Source: Spirochaetia bacterium UBA6919 (lineage in GTDB: Bacteria > Spirochaetota > UBA6919). Taken from it: 19,025 nt of DNA. Every line of letters starts with the position of its first letter. Position 1 is the stretch's first letter. The position numbers were made by a program, and so were the translations under genes. Below are positions 1 through 7,190 of the stretch, piece after piece. Under the pieces are notes generated by a model. It did no database searches and was not told the origin of the DNA. It saw nothing but the letters and a program-made list of their open reading frames with translations. The stretch covers positions 54,997 to 74,021 of the forward strand of contig DKAT01000062.1 of assembly GCA_002450905.1 (NCBI GenBank). Reading direction: 5' to 3'.

Positions 1-2
1 GG

Positions 3-404
3 GGAGATCTTTATATCGTCGCTAAGGGGATCGTCGGTGATGGTAAAGGCAGTTTTGGTTTTGGAGAAAAAATATATGGCTCGTACACTCAAAAAAAAGC
101 TCTGCCCTATGTTGGATTTCTTTTTAATAATGATATTGATGGAAGCAATAACATCGATTTTAGAATAAACAACGAATTAATGGATAGTCAACTTAAAGTA
201 TATACAGAACTCTCTCGAATACATGTTTTTAAATTGATTCTCCATCAAAAGGGTGGAGTCAGTTTTTACATCGATGAAAAAAAAGTATACTCTCATCCTT
301 TCCAAACAAACAGTTATGGCAGCGAGTCAATAATTCTATCCTCAAAAGGAACTAACTCCCGATGGAAAGAAATAATTGTTTACCAGAAAAACAATAATAA
401 CTAA
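3..404 (+). CDS. C-terminal part of a beta-sandwich (lectin/glucanase-like) protein, 5' truncated by window edge
   Basis: The reading frame is open from base 3, so the gene starts upstream of the window; only the last 133 residues are visible. The ATG at 180 is internal and should not be taken as the start. The sequence alternates short hydrophobic strands with Gly/Asn turns, for example GFLFNNDIDGSNNIDFRIN, VFKLILHQKGGVSFYIDEKK and a last strand WKEIIVY. This pattern of a strand, a 'YIDEKKVY' hairpin and a closing WKEIIVY strand is like concanavalin-A-type or LamG/DUF1080-type domains, which bind or cleave glycans or act as extracellular adhesion modules. No catalytic residue can be assigned. 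The function is a fold-level guess; the reading frame itself is secure. No complete gene precedes it here and the next gene is convergent. Confidence 0.6.
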   Translation, partial: GDLYIVAKGIVGDGKGSFGFGEKIYGSYTQKKALPYVGFLFNNDIDGSNNIDFRINNELMDSQLKVYTELSRIHVFKLILHQKGGVSFYIDEKKVYSHPFQTNSYGSESIILSSKGTNSRWKEIIVYQKNNNN

Positions 405-548
405 CTAATGATTAATTGAGAATAACAATCAATTTATAAACGATGAAGGTATCAGACGAATGATTAATTTATTTCAAAGAAACTATTTTTAGCTAATTAT
501 TATATTATAACAGGTTGCCAAGATTATTATACAGAGACATAATCAAAG

Positions 549-580
549 CCATTGGATCATGAAAATCATTCTGATAATGG
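549..580. terminator. Weak hairpin between convergent genes
   Basis: CCATT and ATCA (549-553, 556-559) can pair with TGAT and AATGG (572-580), giving a nine-pair stem with a two-base bulge and a 12-base loop. It lies in the 219-base gap between the truncated gene and the end of pyrR, where a two-way terminator would be expected. There is no clear T tract, so the call is weak. I see nothing else in this gap. Confidence 0.22.
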
Positions 581-623
581 TATCTCTTGTAATATAAACT
601 AGTGGCAATCAATTTTTTGGTTT

Positions 624-1163
624 CTAGTTATTTATACAAATAATTTGATCTATGCCATCCGATTCTTTTAAGTGAACACGGATATGCTCGCTTTCACTAA
701 TCTGGAATTCTTTTCCAATATACCCTGCACAGATAGGGAATTCTCTTCCACCTCTATCTACGAGTACTGCTAATTCAATTTCAGATGGACGGCCAAAATC
801 AACAATTTGATCAAGCGCTGAACGAATGGTTCTTCCAGTATACAAAACATCATCGACTAAAATTATTCTCTTTCCTGCAACGTCAAAAAAAAGATTAGTC
901 TCCCCTATTGCAAGATCACCGAGAGTATCAAAATCATCGCGATATAAAGTAATATCCAGAGTGCCGAGAAAGGATTTTATTTTTGTTTTCTTTTCAAATA
1001 TTTTTTTCATACGAATAGCAATATGCTCACCTCGAGTTTTTATACCCACAAAAGCAATATTGCTGATATTTTTTTTTCTCTGGATAATTTGATCCACCAT
1101 TGCATTTAAAGCATTTTCAATTGAAATTCCATCCATAAGAACTTTATTTTGTGAATTATTCAT
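624..1163 (-). CDS. pyrR: PyrR: pyrimidine operon regulator / uracil phosphoribosyltransferase
   Basis: A 179-residue protein matching PyrR along its whole length. Signature segments are VGIKTRG near residue 40, LDITLYRDD near 70, the PRPP-binding loop VDDVLYTGRT at 103-112, and LVDRGGREFPI near 134-144. In the family PyrR binds UMP/UTP and attenuates pyr mRNA, and has weak uracil phosphoribosyltransferase activity (uracil + PRPP to UMP). The start chosen is the ATG at 1163, which aligns with the N-terminus of Bacillus PyrR as I remember it and has GGAAAA just upstream; an in-frame ATG at 1184 would add seven residues but lacks a ribosome site. It is the last gene of the minus-strand run, about 40 bases after the metalloprotease gene. 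No pyrimidine biosynthesis gene is visible, so its RNA target must lie elsewhere. Confidence 0.93.
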   Translation of the reverse strand: MNNSQNKVLMDGISIENALNAMVDQIIQRKKNISNIAFVGIKTRGEHIAIRMKKIFEKKTKIKSFLGTLDITLYRDDFDTLGDLAIGETNLFFDVAGKRIILVDDVLYTGRTIRSALDQIVDFGRPSEIELAVLVDRGGREFPICAGYIGKEFQISESEHIRVHLKESDGIDQIICINN

Positions 1164-1202
1164 TCGTTTTCCAATCTTTGTCATCGATTCAAAGGGGAAA
1201 TT

Positions 1203-2681
1203 TTATTCATCGTCATTTTCATCGTCAGAACCTTTCAGGATTTTTTGATAAGATGTTCTTCTATATTTAGGTATTTTTGTGACCAATCCGAAACGTCGTT
1301 TTAGTTTTTTAATGTGTCTTTTGAGGTTATTTGCCCGTTCCTGCGGGTCTCCATGCACTGCATCTCCAGTTCCTAATTTCTTTATAATCCTCACAAGACC
1401 CATGGGGTTGTATCCTAGTCTTAATAATATTCTAATTGCGTAATAATCAGCTCTTTCCTCCATTTTGGAGTCCCGATTTGTTTTTTTCTCTTTTAAAATA
1501 TCATCGAGAGATTTTTTGATGTTTTGTGTGAGATTCTGATTTTCTTCACCGTCATTATTTTCCTCAGCGAGTTTTTTTAACATTTCCTGTCTGCGAGCCT
1601 GATTGATTGATTTTGTGGGATGTCTCAGAGCGACGTGTGCGACTTCGTGTGCAAGAACACTGGCAATCTCATCTTCATTTTTTGCAATATTTAAAAGTCC
1701 TGTTGTTATGAAAATAAATCCCCCTGGTGTTGCAAAAGCATTTTTTTTGTCACTCTTAATAACGATAATACGATATCCATTAAAGACTTCCGGACGGATA
1801 CTCGCCATTCCCAAGACTCTGCCAAGATTATTTAAATATTTTTCAAGTTTTGATGTACCATCGCCGTAGGGAGTGTATTTTGAGAGAAGATATGCCGCAG
1901 TGGTTCGTCCGATATAATATTCTTCTGAAGGAAGAAATCCATCATGATGTTTTATTTTTTTTGTATCAAAACGCTTTTTTAACAACTCAGAACGTCTTTT
2001 TTTAGACCTACCTTTTATTACAGGCTTATAAAATTCGCCAATTTTTCGTGCCTCTCTAAAATCTTTTAGTTTTCTGTATGGATTTAATAATTTGTTATTT
2101 TTAATGAATTGATCCACGAGATCGTATCGGTATTTGGGATTGGATTTCATCATATCGGTTTCAAATTGCTTATTTAATCCTTTGGAACCAGCGGCAACCT
2201 CATCCGTTTCACTAAAGCCCTTTGAGCCTGCAGCCACTTCGTCTTGTTCGCTAAATCCCTTGGCTCCAGCAGAGACCTCCTCATTTTCGCTGAATCCCTT
2301 TGAAGAGGACTCGTCGCGATCTATTTTTTGACGTTCCTGACGTTTTAAAAACCGTCTTATCTTTCGTAGAGGCATGAGTGAGTCAGCGTGGATATATCCT
2401 GTGATTTCTTTTTGTCCTGATTGAATATAAAACCAATTATCTTCTTTAGCTAATACCCTTACTCTGGCTTTGAATTTTAATAGTCCTACAAGATGAGAGA
2501 AGGATGAGGGTTCGGATTGGACTCTTGCAATGCTGTTTACGACAAAGAGCCATTTTCTTTTATTTTTTTTATTAAATAAACGATGTTTACGATCTCTTCG
2601 GTGACGCGGTTGAGCTTCTGTGGATTCTGTTATAAGTGTAATTGAGAATAATATAATTAATAATAGGGTAATATTTTTCAT
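1203..2681 (-). CDS. Exported M48-family zinc metalloprotease with SH3 domain and 13-residue repeats
   Basis: A 492-residue protein. Residues 1-23 form a signal peptide (hydrophobic core LLLIILFSITLI, cut probably after TEA). Residues 46-103 look like a bacterial SH3 domain. Residues 128-166 are three tandem 13-residue repeats of the form KGFSExDEVAAGS. Residues 250-465 are the M48 peptidase: HEVAH at 345-349 gives the two His ligands and catalytic Glu, and the MEERAD segment (E408) supplies the expected third zinc ligand. The ends are very basic or acidic. By family it is a periplasmic protease of the BepA/LoiP type, acting in outer-membrane protein quality control; the exact substrate is unknown. 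Start support: AGAGGA eight bases before the ATG. It lies between SemiSWEET (89-base gap) and pyrR (39 bases). Confidence 0.9.
   Translation of the reverse strand: MKNITLLLIILFSITLITESTEAQPRHRRDRKHRLFNKKNKRKWLFVVNSIARVQSEPSSFSHLVGLLKFKARVRVLAKEDNWFYIQSGQKEITGYIHADSLMPLRKIRRFLKRQERQKIDRDESSSKGFSENEEVSAGAKGFSEQDEVAAGSKGFSETDEVAAGSKGLNKQFETDMMKSNPKYRYDLVDQFIKNNKLLNPYRKLKDFREARKIGEFYKPVIKGRSKKRRSELLKKRFDTKKIKHHDGFLPSEEYYIGRTTAAYLLSKYTPYGDGTSKLEKYLNNLGRVLGMASIRPEVFNGYRIIVIKSDKKNAFATPGGFIFITTGLLNIAKNEDEIASVLAHEVAHVALRHPTKSINQARRQEMLKKLAEENNDGEENQNLTQNIKKSLDDILKEKKTNRDSKMEERADYYAIRILLRLGYNPMGLVRIIKKLGTGDAVHGDPQERANNLKRHIKKLKRRFGLVTKIPKYRRTSYQKILKGSDDENDDE
2184..2300 (-). repeat. Three 39-base in-frame tandem repeats in the metalloprotease gene
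   Basis: These 117 bases encode three 13-residue units: KGFSENEEVSAGA, KGFSEQDEVAAGS and KGFSETDEVAAGS, followed by a degenerate start of a fourth (KGLNKQ). The units are alike at protein level but vary in codons, so this is an old, maintained repeat and not a recent slippage product. It links the SH3 domain to the peptidase domain. Confidence 0.9.
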
Positions 2682-2770
2682 TTTGGTCCTCTGGTATAAA
2701 TTGTATCGTTAATTAAATATAATATATTTTTTTACAAATCGGGATTACAAGTATCTTAATTGTTTTAGGA

Positions 2771-3025
2771 TTATTTATAAATCATTTTAAATATGAGAAT
2801 AATGGCAGTCAGGATAAGTGTGATGGAATTAGCCAAGATGACAGGGAGGGAACTGATTGAGAATCCATAGAATATCCATAGGGCTATACCAGTGGTTAAA
2901 ATAGCATACATTAACAAAGAAATATCTTTTGTGGATCTTGACTTCCAAACTTTGATGACCTGGGGAAAGAATGCTATTGTAGTGAGTAGACCAGCTATTA
3001 ATCCGAGAATGGTGATGATGTCCAT
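2771..3025 (-). CDS. SemiSWEET sugar transporter (MtN3/PQ-loop family)
   Basis: An 84-residue membrane protein, the usual length of bacterial SemiSWEETs. It has three hydrophobic helices: about residues 4-20, 40-57 and 60-80. The PQ motif is plain in FFPQVIKVWKSRSTKDIS at residues 19-36, with the basic loop that follows it in the family. SemiSWEETs work as homodimers in the inner membrane and carry sugars along their gradient by alternating access, the PQ proline acting as hinge. The substrate cannot be read from sequence. The ribosome site is poor (no AGGAG before the ATG), so it may depend on translation from the gene above, 35 bases away. Part of the dapA-to-pyrR run. Confidence 0.9.
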   Translation of the reverse strand: MDIITILGLIAGLLTTIAFFPQVIKVWKSRSTKDISLLMYAILTTGIALWIFYGFSISSLPVILANSITLILTAIILIFKMIYK

Positions 3026-3060
3026 AAAATATTTAACCAGAAAAAGATATTAATTTCATA

Positions 3061-3339
3061 TTATTTGAAGAGGTCATCAAAGGATTTTTTGTTATCGGAT
3101 TTTTTTATTTGATCAGTAATTGAAGTATCTTTGAACTGGAAATAGTCGCAGAAATTAGAGGATTCTTTTTCAAGAACCCGTTCAGCTTGTGGTTCTCTGC
3201 ACTCATTATAACTGGTGTTATCATGGAACTGGCAGTTTAAACAGCAGTGGAGATCCATTCCGCAATGATCACAGATATCACGGCGTCCCGGCTTATAATC
3301 ACCTTTCCACTCTTTTTTACAGTGATAACAAACTCTCAT
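3061..3339 (-). CDS. Cys-rich zinc-binding protein, function unknown
   Basis: A 92-residue soluble protein with many Cys: CYHC at 4-7, CDHC at 23-26, CCLNC at 32-36, then C47 and C64. The first two pairs look like a zinc ribbon. The second half has the conserved-looking string LHCCLNC, YNECREPQAERV and NFCDYFQF, which I recall from small uncharacterised proteins in several Gram-negative phyla; I know no function for them. The acidic/basic tail (after residue 70) looks disordered. It starts five bases after the stop of the preceding gene, with the stop region ATGAGTAA as the only ribosome-site candidate, so the two are probably translated in coupling. RNA, DNA or protein binding are all possible. 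Confidence 0.8.
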   Translation of the reverse strand: MRVCYHCKKEWKGDYKPGRRDICDHCGMDLHCCLNCQFHDNTSYNECREPQAERVLEKESSNFCDYFQFKDTSITDQIKKSDNKKSFDDLFK

Positions 3340-3344
3340 TAATT

Positions 3345-3590
3345 TTACTCATAATAAATATCCATTCCGCTCTGACCAATTTCTCCTTCCAGTGCTCGTC
3401 TTAATATACTTACCATTTCTTTTTCCTGATCAGTATGGGATTTTTCTTCCAATAAACTAATATTTGAAAAGCTGATAAAGAAATCCTCGTCGCTCTCACC
3501 CTCTTTTATGAGATGTTCTTTAAGGAAATTAAGCAGGTGATTATTGATTGTATAGAGTTCTTCATTGTTTCGCATGTTATATAGTTTCAT
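3345..3590 (-). CDS. Small acidic hypothetical protein
   Basis: An 81-residue soluble protein that I do not recognise. It is acidic, has no signal peptide or membrane segment, and looks mainly helical: residues 10-30 and 50-70 (EKEMVSILRRALEGEIGQ) would form amphipathic helices. Its reality is supported by position: 27 bases after dapA and five bases before the Cys-rich gene, all on the same strand, with no competing frame. A weak ATAGG lies about nine bases before the ATG. It may be a partner of the Cys-rich protein, but only the tight spacing suggests this. Confidence 0.65.
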   Translation of the reverse strand: MKLYNMRNNEELYTINNHLLNFLKEHLIKEGESDEDFFISFSNISLLEEKSHTDQEKEMVSILRRALEGEIGQSGMDIYYE

Positions 3591-3617
3591 GATAGCCTAT
3601 CGTCTTTCGATTATAAA

Positions 3618-4490
3618 TTATTTTATTAGATTTGTTTTTTTCATAACAGCTTTCAGGGATTCCTGATTTTCATTTGTCATTTCACAAAGAGGGAGGCGGA
3701 CTTCCGCTTCGCAAAGATTCATGTATTTCATAGCTTGCTTGACAGGGACAGGATTAGTTTCAATAAACAGGACTTTCATCAGGTCAAGATATTTGTAGTG
3801 GTAGTTTCGGGCATTTTGATAATCTCCTTTTAAGCACTGATCTGTGAATTGCGACGTTTCTCCGGGCAAGATATTGGCTATAACAGATATCACTCCATGA
3901 GCACCAATACTGGAGAGGGGAAGGGTAATAATATCATCTCCAGAAAGTACTGTAAAATCCTTTGTCCCGTCGATAACCCGCATAGCCTGTTCTAAACTTC
4001 CTGATGCTTCTTTCACTCCAACAATATTCTTATGATTCGATAACCGGATCATGGTTTCAGGGGTCATATTAATCCCAGTTCTTGATTGGATATTGTATAA
4101 TATAATGGGGATATCCACTTTATCCGCAACAGCTGAATAATGACGGAATATTCCTTCCTGACCTGGCTTATTATAATAAGGAGTTACCATGAGTACCCCA
4201 TCTGCCTTCACTTCCTTAGCATGTTGTGTGAGTTCTATAGCCTCGATTGTATTATTAGAACCAGTTCCAGCAATGACAGGCACCCTTTTTTTAGTTATTT
4301 CTACAGTAAAGCGGATGACCTCTTTGTGCTCATCGTGAGTCAAGGTAGGGGATTCACCCGTTGTTCCACAGGGGACTATTCCATTAATACCTTCTTTAAT
4401 CTGGAACTCAATGAGCTTTTCAAATGTAGCATAATCAATTTTTCCGTTCTTAAAAGGGGTTACAATTGCAACGATGGCACCTTTAAACAT
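3618..4490 (-). CDS. dapA: DapA: 4-hydroxy-tetrahydrodipicolinate synthase
   Basis: A 290-residue protein of normal family length. It condenses pyruvate with aspartate semialdehyde, the first committed step to diaminopimelate (for peptidoglycan) and lysine, in the cytoplasm. Family residues are present: GTTGE with the Thr pair at 43-44, Tyr106 in PYYNKP, Tyr132 in LYN, Arg137 in QSRTG, and the Schiff-base Lys160 in GVKEASGS. The barrel ends with a normal C-terminal helical part. Start: a GTG three codons upstream is in frame but lies inside the ribosome site AAGGTGG; the ATG at 4490 has that site at correct spacing and gives the typical N-terminus MFKGAIVAIVTPF. First gene of a minus-strand run to pyrR. 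Confident to family and very likely true DapA, although sialate-lyase-like paralogues share the fold. Confidence 0.95.
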   Translation of the reverse strand: MFKGAIVAIVTPFKNGKIDYATFEKLIEFQIKEGINGIVPCGTTGESPTLTHDEHKEVIRFTVEITKKRVPVIAGTGSNNTIEAIELTQHAKEVKADGVLMVTPYYNKPGQEGIFRHYSAVADKVDIPIILYNIQSRTGINMTPETMIRLSNHKNIVGVKEASGSLEQAMRVIDGTKDFTVLSGDDIITLPLSSIGAHGVISVIANILPGETSQFTDQCLKGDYQNARNYHYKYLDLMKVLFIETNPVPVKQAMKYMNLCEAEVRLPLCEMTNENQESLKAVMKKTNLIK

Positions 4491-4539
4491 ATCATCCACC
4501 TTCTCTATATAATTTTATTATTATTATATCCAATGTGAT

Positions 4540-4568
4540 AAAATATTCTATTCATAAAGATTTGTCAA
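4540..4568 (-). promoter_or_regulatory. Sigma70-like promoter for the dapA run
   Basis: On the minus strand TTGACA (4568-4563) is followed by a 17-base spacer and TATTTT (4545-4540). Transcription would start near 4533, giving a leader of about 43 bases before the dapA ATG. The -35 box is perfect and the spacing ideal; the -10 box matches four of six. Confidence 0.5.
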
Positions 4569-4643
4569 GTAAAAGTCGTTATGAAAAAGTATTTTTATAT
4601 TAAGATAAGATTCCATATTTACTAACTCGTTCAGGAGATAACA

Positions 4644-5597
4644 ATGAATAACAAATTGATTTCTATGATAATTTTCATCAGTATGCTCATATTCAATTAC
4701 TGCGGGAATGGTATTTCTAAAAGTCCTGATGAGAACAGACCATTAAAGGATCTATACACTCCTCATGATCTATATAACAAGATATTATCCCTCCATCAAA
4801 AATCCCTTATCTCCTATGGCAATTTAATACATCAACTCACTAACTCAAATGTGATTTTTTTAGGTGAAATCCACAATAGTTTGAAGGCTCATCAATATCA
4901 ACACAGGATATTAAAATCTATGTATCAAAACAATAAGAATATCGCTATTGCGCTGGAGATGTTTGACAGGGATGTACAGCCTATCATCGATCAATACTTA
5001 TCAGGAAAAATATCCGAAAAGATGTTCTTAAAAAAATCCCGTCCCTGGCCTAATTATAAGGATTATCGTCCACTCATTCACTTTGCTAAAGAACATCATT
5101 TAAAAGTTATTGCCATGAATATCCCTATGAATATACGTCGGAGTATTGTCTATGGCGGGATGAAATCTTTAGTACAACTTCAAAAGAAATATAAAAAATA
5201 TTTTGCCCAAAAAATCCCTTTTAACAATAGGATATACAAAAAATATTTTTATAATGCCCTCCCCAAAGGACATCCTGGCAGTAAGAAGTATAAGAAACTC
5301 CTCTACCACTTCTATTTATCCGCAGTTGCAAAGGATGCTACTATGGCAGAATCCATAGGACAATTTTTAGATAACAATACAGGATACCAGATTCTATCAG
5401 TAAATGGGAGATTTCATTCCGACTATGGATTGGCAATACCTGGAATGCTTAAGACTTATAATAAAAACATCTCTATGAAAATTATAAGCTTCCATCCGAT
5501 CATATCTCAAAAGAAAATTCTTATGAAATCCTTTTATAATGGAAGGAAACAGGCTGATTATATTATATTTACTGACTATACAAAGAGTTTTCATTGA
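4644..5597 (+). CDS. ChaN-like (DUF399) exported protein
   Basis: A 317-residue protein of the ChaN/haem-binding-uptake family. Family blocks in order: VIFLGEIHNSLKAHQYQHRIL at 70-90, LEMFDRDVQ at 104-112, RPWPNYKDYRPLI at 133-145, VAKDATMAESI at 228-238, and VNGRFHSDYGLAIP at 253-266. Campylobacter ChaN is a haem-binding lipoprotein thought to help iron uptake; other members are uncharacterised and may be hydrolases. The N-terminus is hydrophobic (residues 5-19) and reaches Cys20, so it could be a lipoprotein, but the -1 residue is Tyr, which is unlike a normal lipobox; plain signal peptide or membrane anchor is also possible. AGGAG lies six bases before the ATG. It is divergent from dapA and convergent with the SCO gene. 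Confidence 0.85.
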   Translation: MNNKLISMIIFISMLIFNYCGNGISKSPDENRPLKDLYTPHDLYNKILSLHQKSLISYGNLIHQLTNSNVIFLGEIHNSLKAHQYQHRILKSMYQNNKNIAIALEMFDRDVQPIIDQYLSGKISEKMFLKKSRPWPNYKDYRPLIHFAKEHHLKVIAMNIPMNIRRSIVYGGMKSLVQLQKKYKKYFAQKIPFNNRIYKKYFYNALPKGHPGSKKYKKLLYHFYLSAVAKDATMAESIGQFLDNNTGYQILSVNGRFHSDYGLAIPGMLKTYNKNISMKIISFHPIISQKKILMKSFYNGRKQADYIIFTDYTKSFH

Positions 5598-5625
5598 GAG
5601 TCAGACAATAATTGTTTATCATCCC

Positions 5626-6231
5626 TTAATTCGTCATTGCCATCCCAATTAATTTGGCTATAAATTTTGCTGTATCACTATACCGAATTATATATATAAC
5701 CTTACCCGACTGATTAATTAAATAGAGGTAGGTCGAATGCATGACGTGTTGGGATTGTTTTGGGACTTCTTTTGGAAAGAGGGCTGTATATTTCTTGGCA
5801 ATTTGAGCAAGCTGGTCACGAGTACCTGTTAACCCAATGGAGTCTACTGCAAGGTAAATTGATAAAAATGTTTTCATCCGTTCTGGTGTATCTCGCTCTG
5901 GATCAACGGTGATAAAAAGGGTCTTCACTTTCTTTCCTAACAGCCCAATCTTATTGTAAACTTCATTTATTTTATTCATCATTGTAGGGCATATTTCAGG
6001 GCAGTAGGTATATCCAAAGAAGAGCAGGACAAGGTTTCCCCTAAGATCCTTTAGATGAAAGGGTTTATTATTATGATCTGTTAAGGTAAATTCCCCCCCA
6101 ATAGACAAGGGATTGGTGAGTTGGATATCTCTTTCACTCATACGAATAATTGATTTATTTTCTTTTTTACAAGCGAGTAATCCCGATAAGAATATCATTA
6201 GAATGAATAGAACTATATTTTTAATTCTCAA
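5626..6231 (-). CDS. SCO1/SenC-family lipoprotein, copper/thiol chaperone
   Basis: A 201-residue protein. The copper-binding CxxxC is CPEIC (Cys77, Cys81), the partner His is His165 in HVMHSTYLYLI, and VDPERDTPERM at 110-120 is the family's thioredoxin-fold signature. Family members deliver copper to the CuA site of cytochrome c oxidase or keep its Cys reduced, at the periplasmic face of the inner membrane. Start: TTG at 6231, four bases after a perfect AGGAGG (6241-6236). This start gives a clean lipoprotein signal MRIKNIVLFILMIFLSGLLA before Cys21; starting further upstream would add 38 residues that spoil it. Suggests aerobic or microaerobic respiration, though no oxidase gene is in the window. 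Confidence 0.92.
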   Translation of the reverse strand: MRIKNIVLFILMIFLSGLLACKKENKSIIRMSERDIQLTNPLSIGGEFTLTDHNNKPFHLKDLRGNLVLLFFGYTYCPEICPTMMNKINEVYNKIGLLGKKVKTLFITVDPERDTPERMKTFLSIYLAVDSIGLTGTRDQLAQIAKKYTALFPKEVPKQSQHVMHSTYLYLINQSGKVIYIIRYSDTAKFIAKLIGMAMTN

Positions 6232-6316
6232 TTGTCCTCCTAGTGTAATTTTATTGTGTGTATACTGGTTGCGTGAGAATAGTTGAATTATATTGCGATA
6301 TATTTCTGTTACCTTA

Positions 6317-6345
6317 AAAATATATGATATGGCTTCTTCCGTCAA
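6317..6345 (-). promoter_or_regulatory. Promoter candidate for the SCO-family gene
   Basis: On the minus strand TTGACG (6345-6340), a 17-base spacer, then TATTTT (6322-6317). The predicted RNA starts near 6310, giving a leader of about 80 bases. A lone perfect TATAAT at 6293-6288 has no good -35 box. The TTG of the -35 box happens to open a longer in-frame reading, which should be ignored. Confidence 0.4.
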
Positions 6346-6428
6346 TAAAAAATACTTTTAGAATACGATAATATGATCTCTCTAATATAATTAAATCTAT
6401 TTACACCTTGGTATCCAAACGAATCACA

Positions 6429-6455
6429 ATCGGAATCAAAAATTTCAGTTCCGAT
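6429..6455 (+). repeat. 27-base palindromic repeat, copy 1
   Basis: ATCGGAA (6429-6435), a 13-base loop, then TTCCGAT (6449-6455): a seven-pair perfect stem. The reverse complement of 18598-18624 matches this element at 25 of 27 bases, both differences being in the loop. It lies between two divergent genes, so it is not simply a gene-end terminator. Confidence 0.75.
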
Positions 6456-6614
6456 ACTCCATAGTTTCAAGTCAATAGCTTACTGCATCTATCATCAAAT
6501 AGAATAAAGATTATCAAAATTTATTATACGATGAATGACGTTCTTATTATTTTAATACAATCTTTCTATAATAAAAAATGAAATAAAATCTGCATTGAAA
6601 GGAATATATTTACT

Positions 6615-7139
6615 ATGGCACGGAAATATTGGTTGATGAAATCAGAACCTGAGACTTTTTCATTTAATCATTTAAAGATCTGTAAAGATTCTACAGAACA
6701 TTGGGATGGTGTGAGGAATTATCAGGCGAGGAATTTTATGAGGGATGAGATGAAAATCGGCGATCTTATATTGTTTTATCATTCCAATTGCAAAGAACCG
6801 GGTGTTGTCGGGATCGCTGAGGTTGTTAAAGAGTCTTATCCTGATTTTACATCTTGGGATCCCAAATCAAAATATTTTGATCCTAAATCCACAAAAGATA
6901 ATCCAAGATGGTTTATGGTGGATGTCCAGTGGAAAGAGGAAATGAAGGAGGAAGTGAGCTTAGAGAGCATTCGGAACATACCAGAATTAAAAGATATGAA
7001 GGTCATTCAAAAGGGACAAAGACTTTCAGTCCAGCCGGTAACTGAAAAAGAGTTTAAAATTATTTATGAAATGGGCATGAAAAAAAAAGTTTCGATAATT
7101 ATAAGGGATGAGATTACTTCTCACCCCTTTAAAAAATAA
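6615..7139 (+). CDS. EVE-domain protein (thymocyte nuclear protein 1 type)
   Basis: A 174-residue protein. The EVE domain spans about residues 4-150: KYWLMKSEPETFSF at the start, WDGVRNYQARNFMRDEMKIGDLILFYHS at 30-57, GVVGIAEVVKESYPD at 63-77, and PRWFMVDVQW at 97-106. EVE domains have the PUA-like fold and a pocket that binds modified bases in DNA or RNA; the family is distributed widely and is also found fused to modification-dependent restriction enzymes, but stand-alone forms like this are of unknown role. Residues after 155 form a short basic tail. Start ATG fits the family's N-terminus and has AAAGGA 11-12 bases upstream. Convergent with groEL; no restriction gene nearby. Confidence 0.9.
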   Translation: MARKYWLMKSEPETFSFNHLKICKDSTEHWDGVRNYQARNFMRDEMKIGDLILFYHSNCKEPGVVGIAEVVKESYPDFTSWDPKSKYFDPKSTKDNPRWFMVDVQWKEEMKEEVSLESIRNIPELKDMKVIQKGQRLSVQPVTEKEFKIIYEMGMKKKVSIIIRDEITSHPFKK

Positions 7140-7153
7140 AATTCATTGAGTTA

Positions 7154-7174
7154 TCATTTTGTCAATTAAAATGA
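7154..7174. terminator. Weak bidirectional terminator between EVE gene and groEL
   Basis: TCATTTT (7154-7160), loop of seven, AAAATGA (7168-7174). The stem is short and AT-rich, but the A and T tracts would give a U run on either transcript, and it lies in the 51-base gap between convergent genes. Confidence 0.35.
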
Positions 7175-7190
7175 CATTTAGAATTTATAT

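Larger units (their letters stand above)
6232..6614. other. 383-base divergent intergenic region
   Basis: AT-rich region between the SCO gene (minus) and the EVE gene (plus). It holds a promoter for the SCO gene (6317-6345) and a 27-base palindromic repeat (6429-6455). I see no tRNA, no conserved small ORF and no T-tract terminator. AAAGGA at 6597-6602 is the EVE ribosome site. Confidence 0.6.

Noticed and set aside
2134..2331. Plus-strand open frame with Pro/Ala/Ser repeats
   Set aside because: It is the antisense image of the metalloprotease repeat region and has no ribosome site or family signal.
3026..3060. Eight-codon open frame (MKLISFSG) before SemiSWEET
   Set aside because: Too short to judge, no ribosome site; probably chance in AT-rich sequence.
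4140..4538. 132-codon plus-strand frame
   Set aside because: Antisense to dapA, crosses its promoter region, and shows no domain.
6346..6614. Possible tRNA or small RNA in the SCO-EVE gap
   Set aside because: No TTCGAAT-type T arm or acceptor stem could be found; only the 27-base palindrome stands out.
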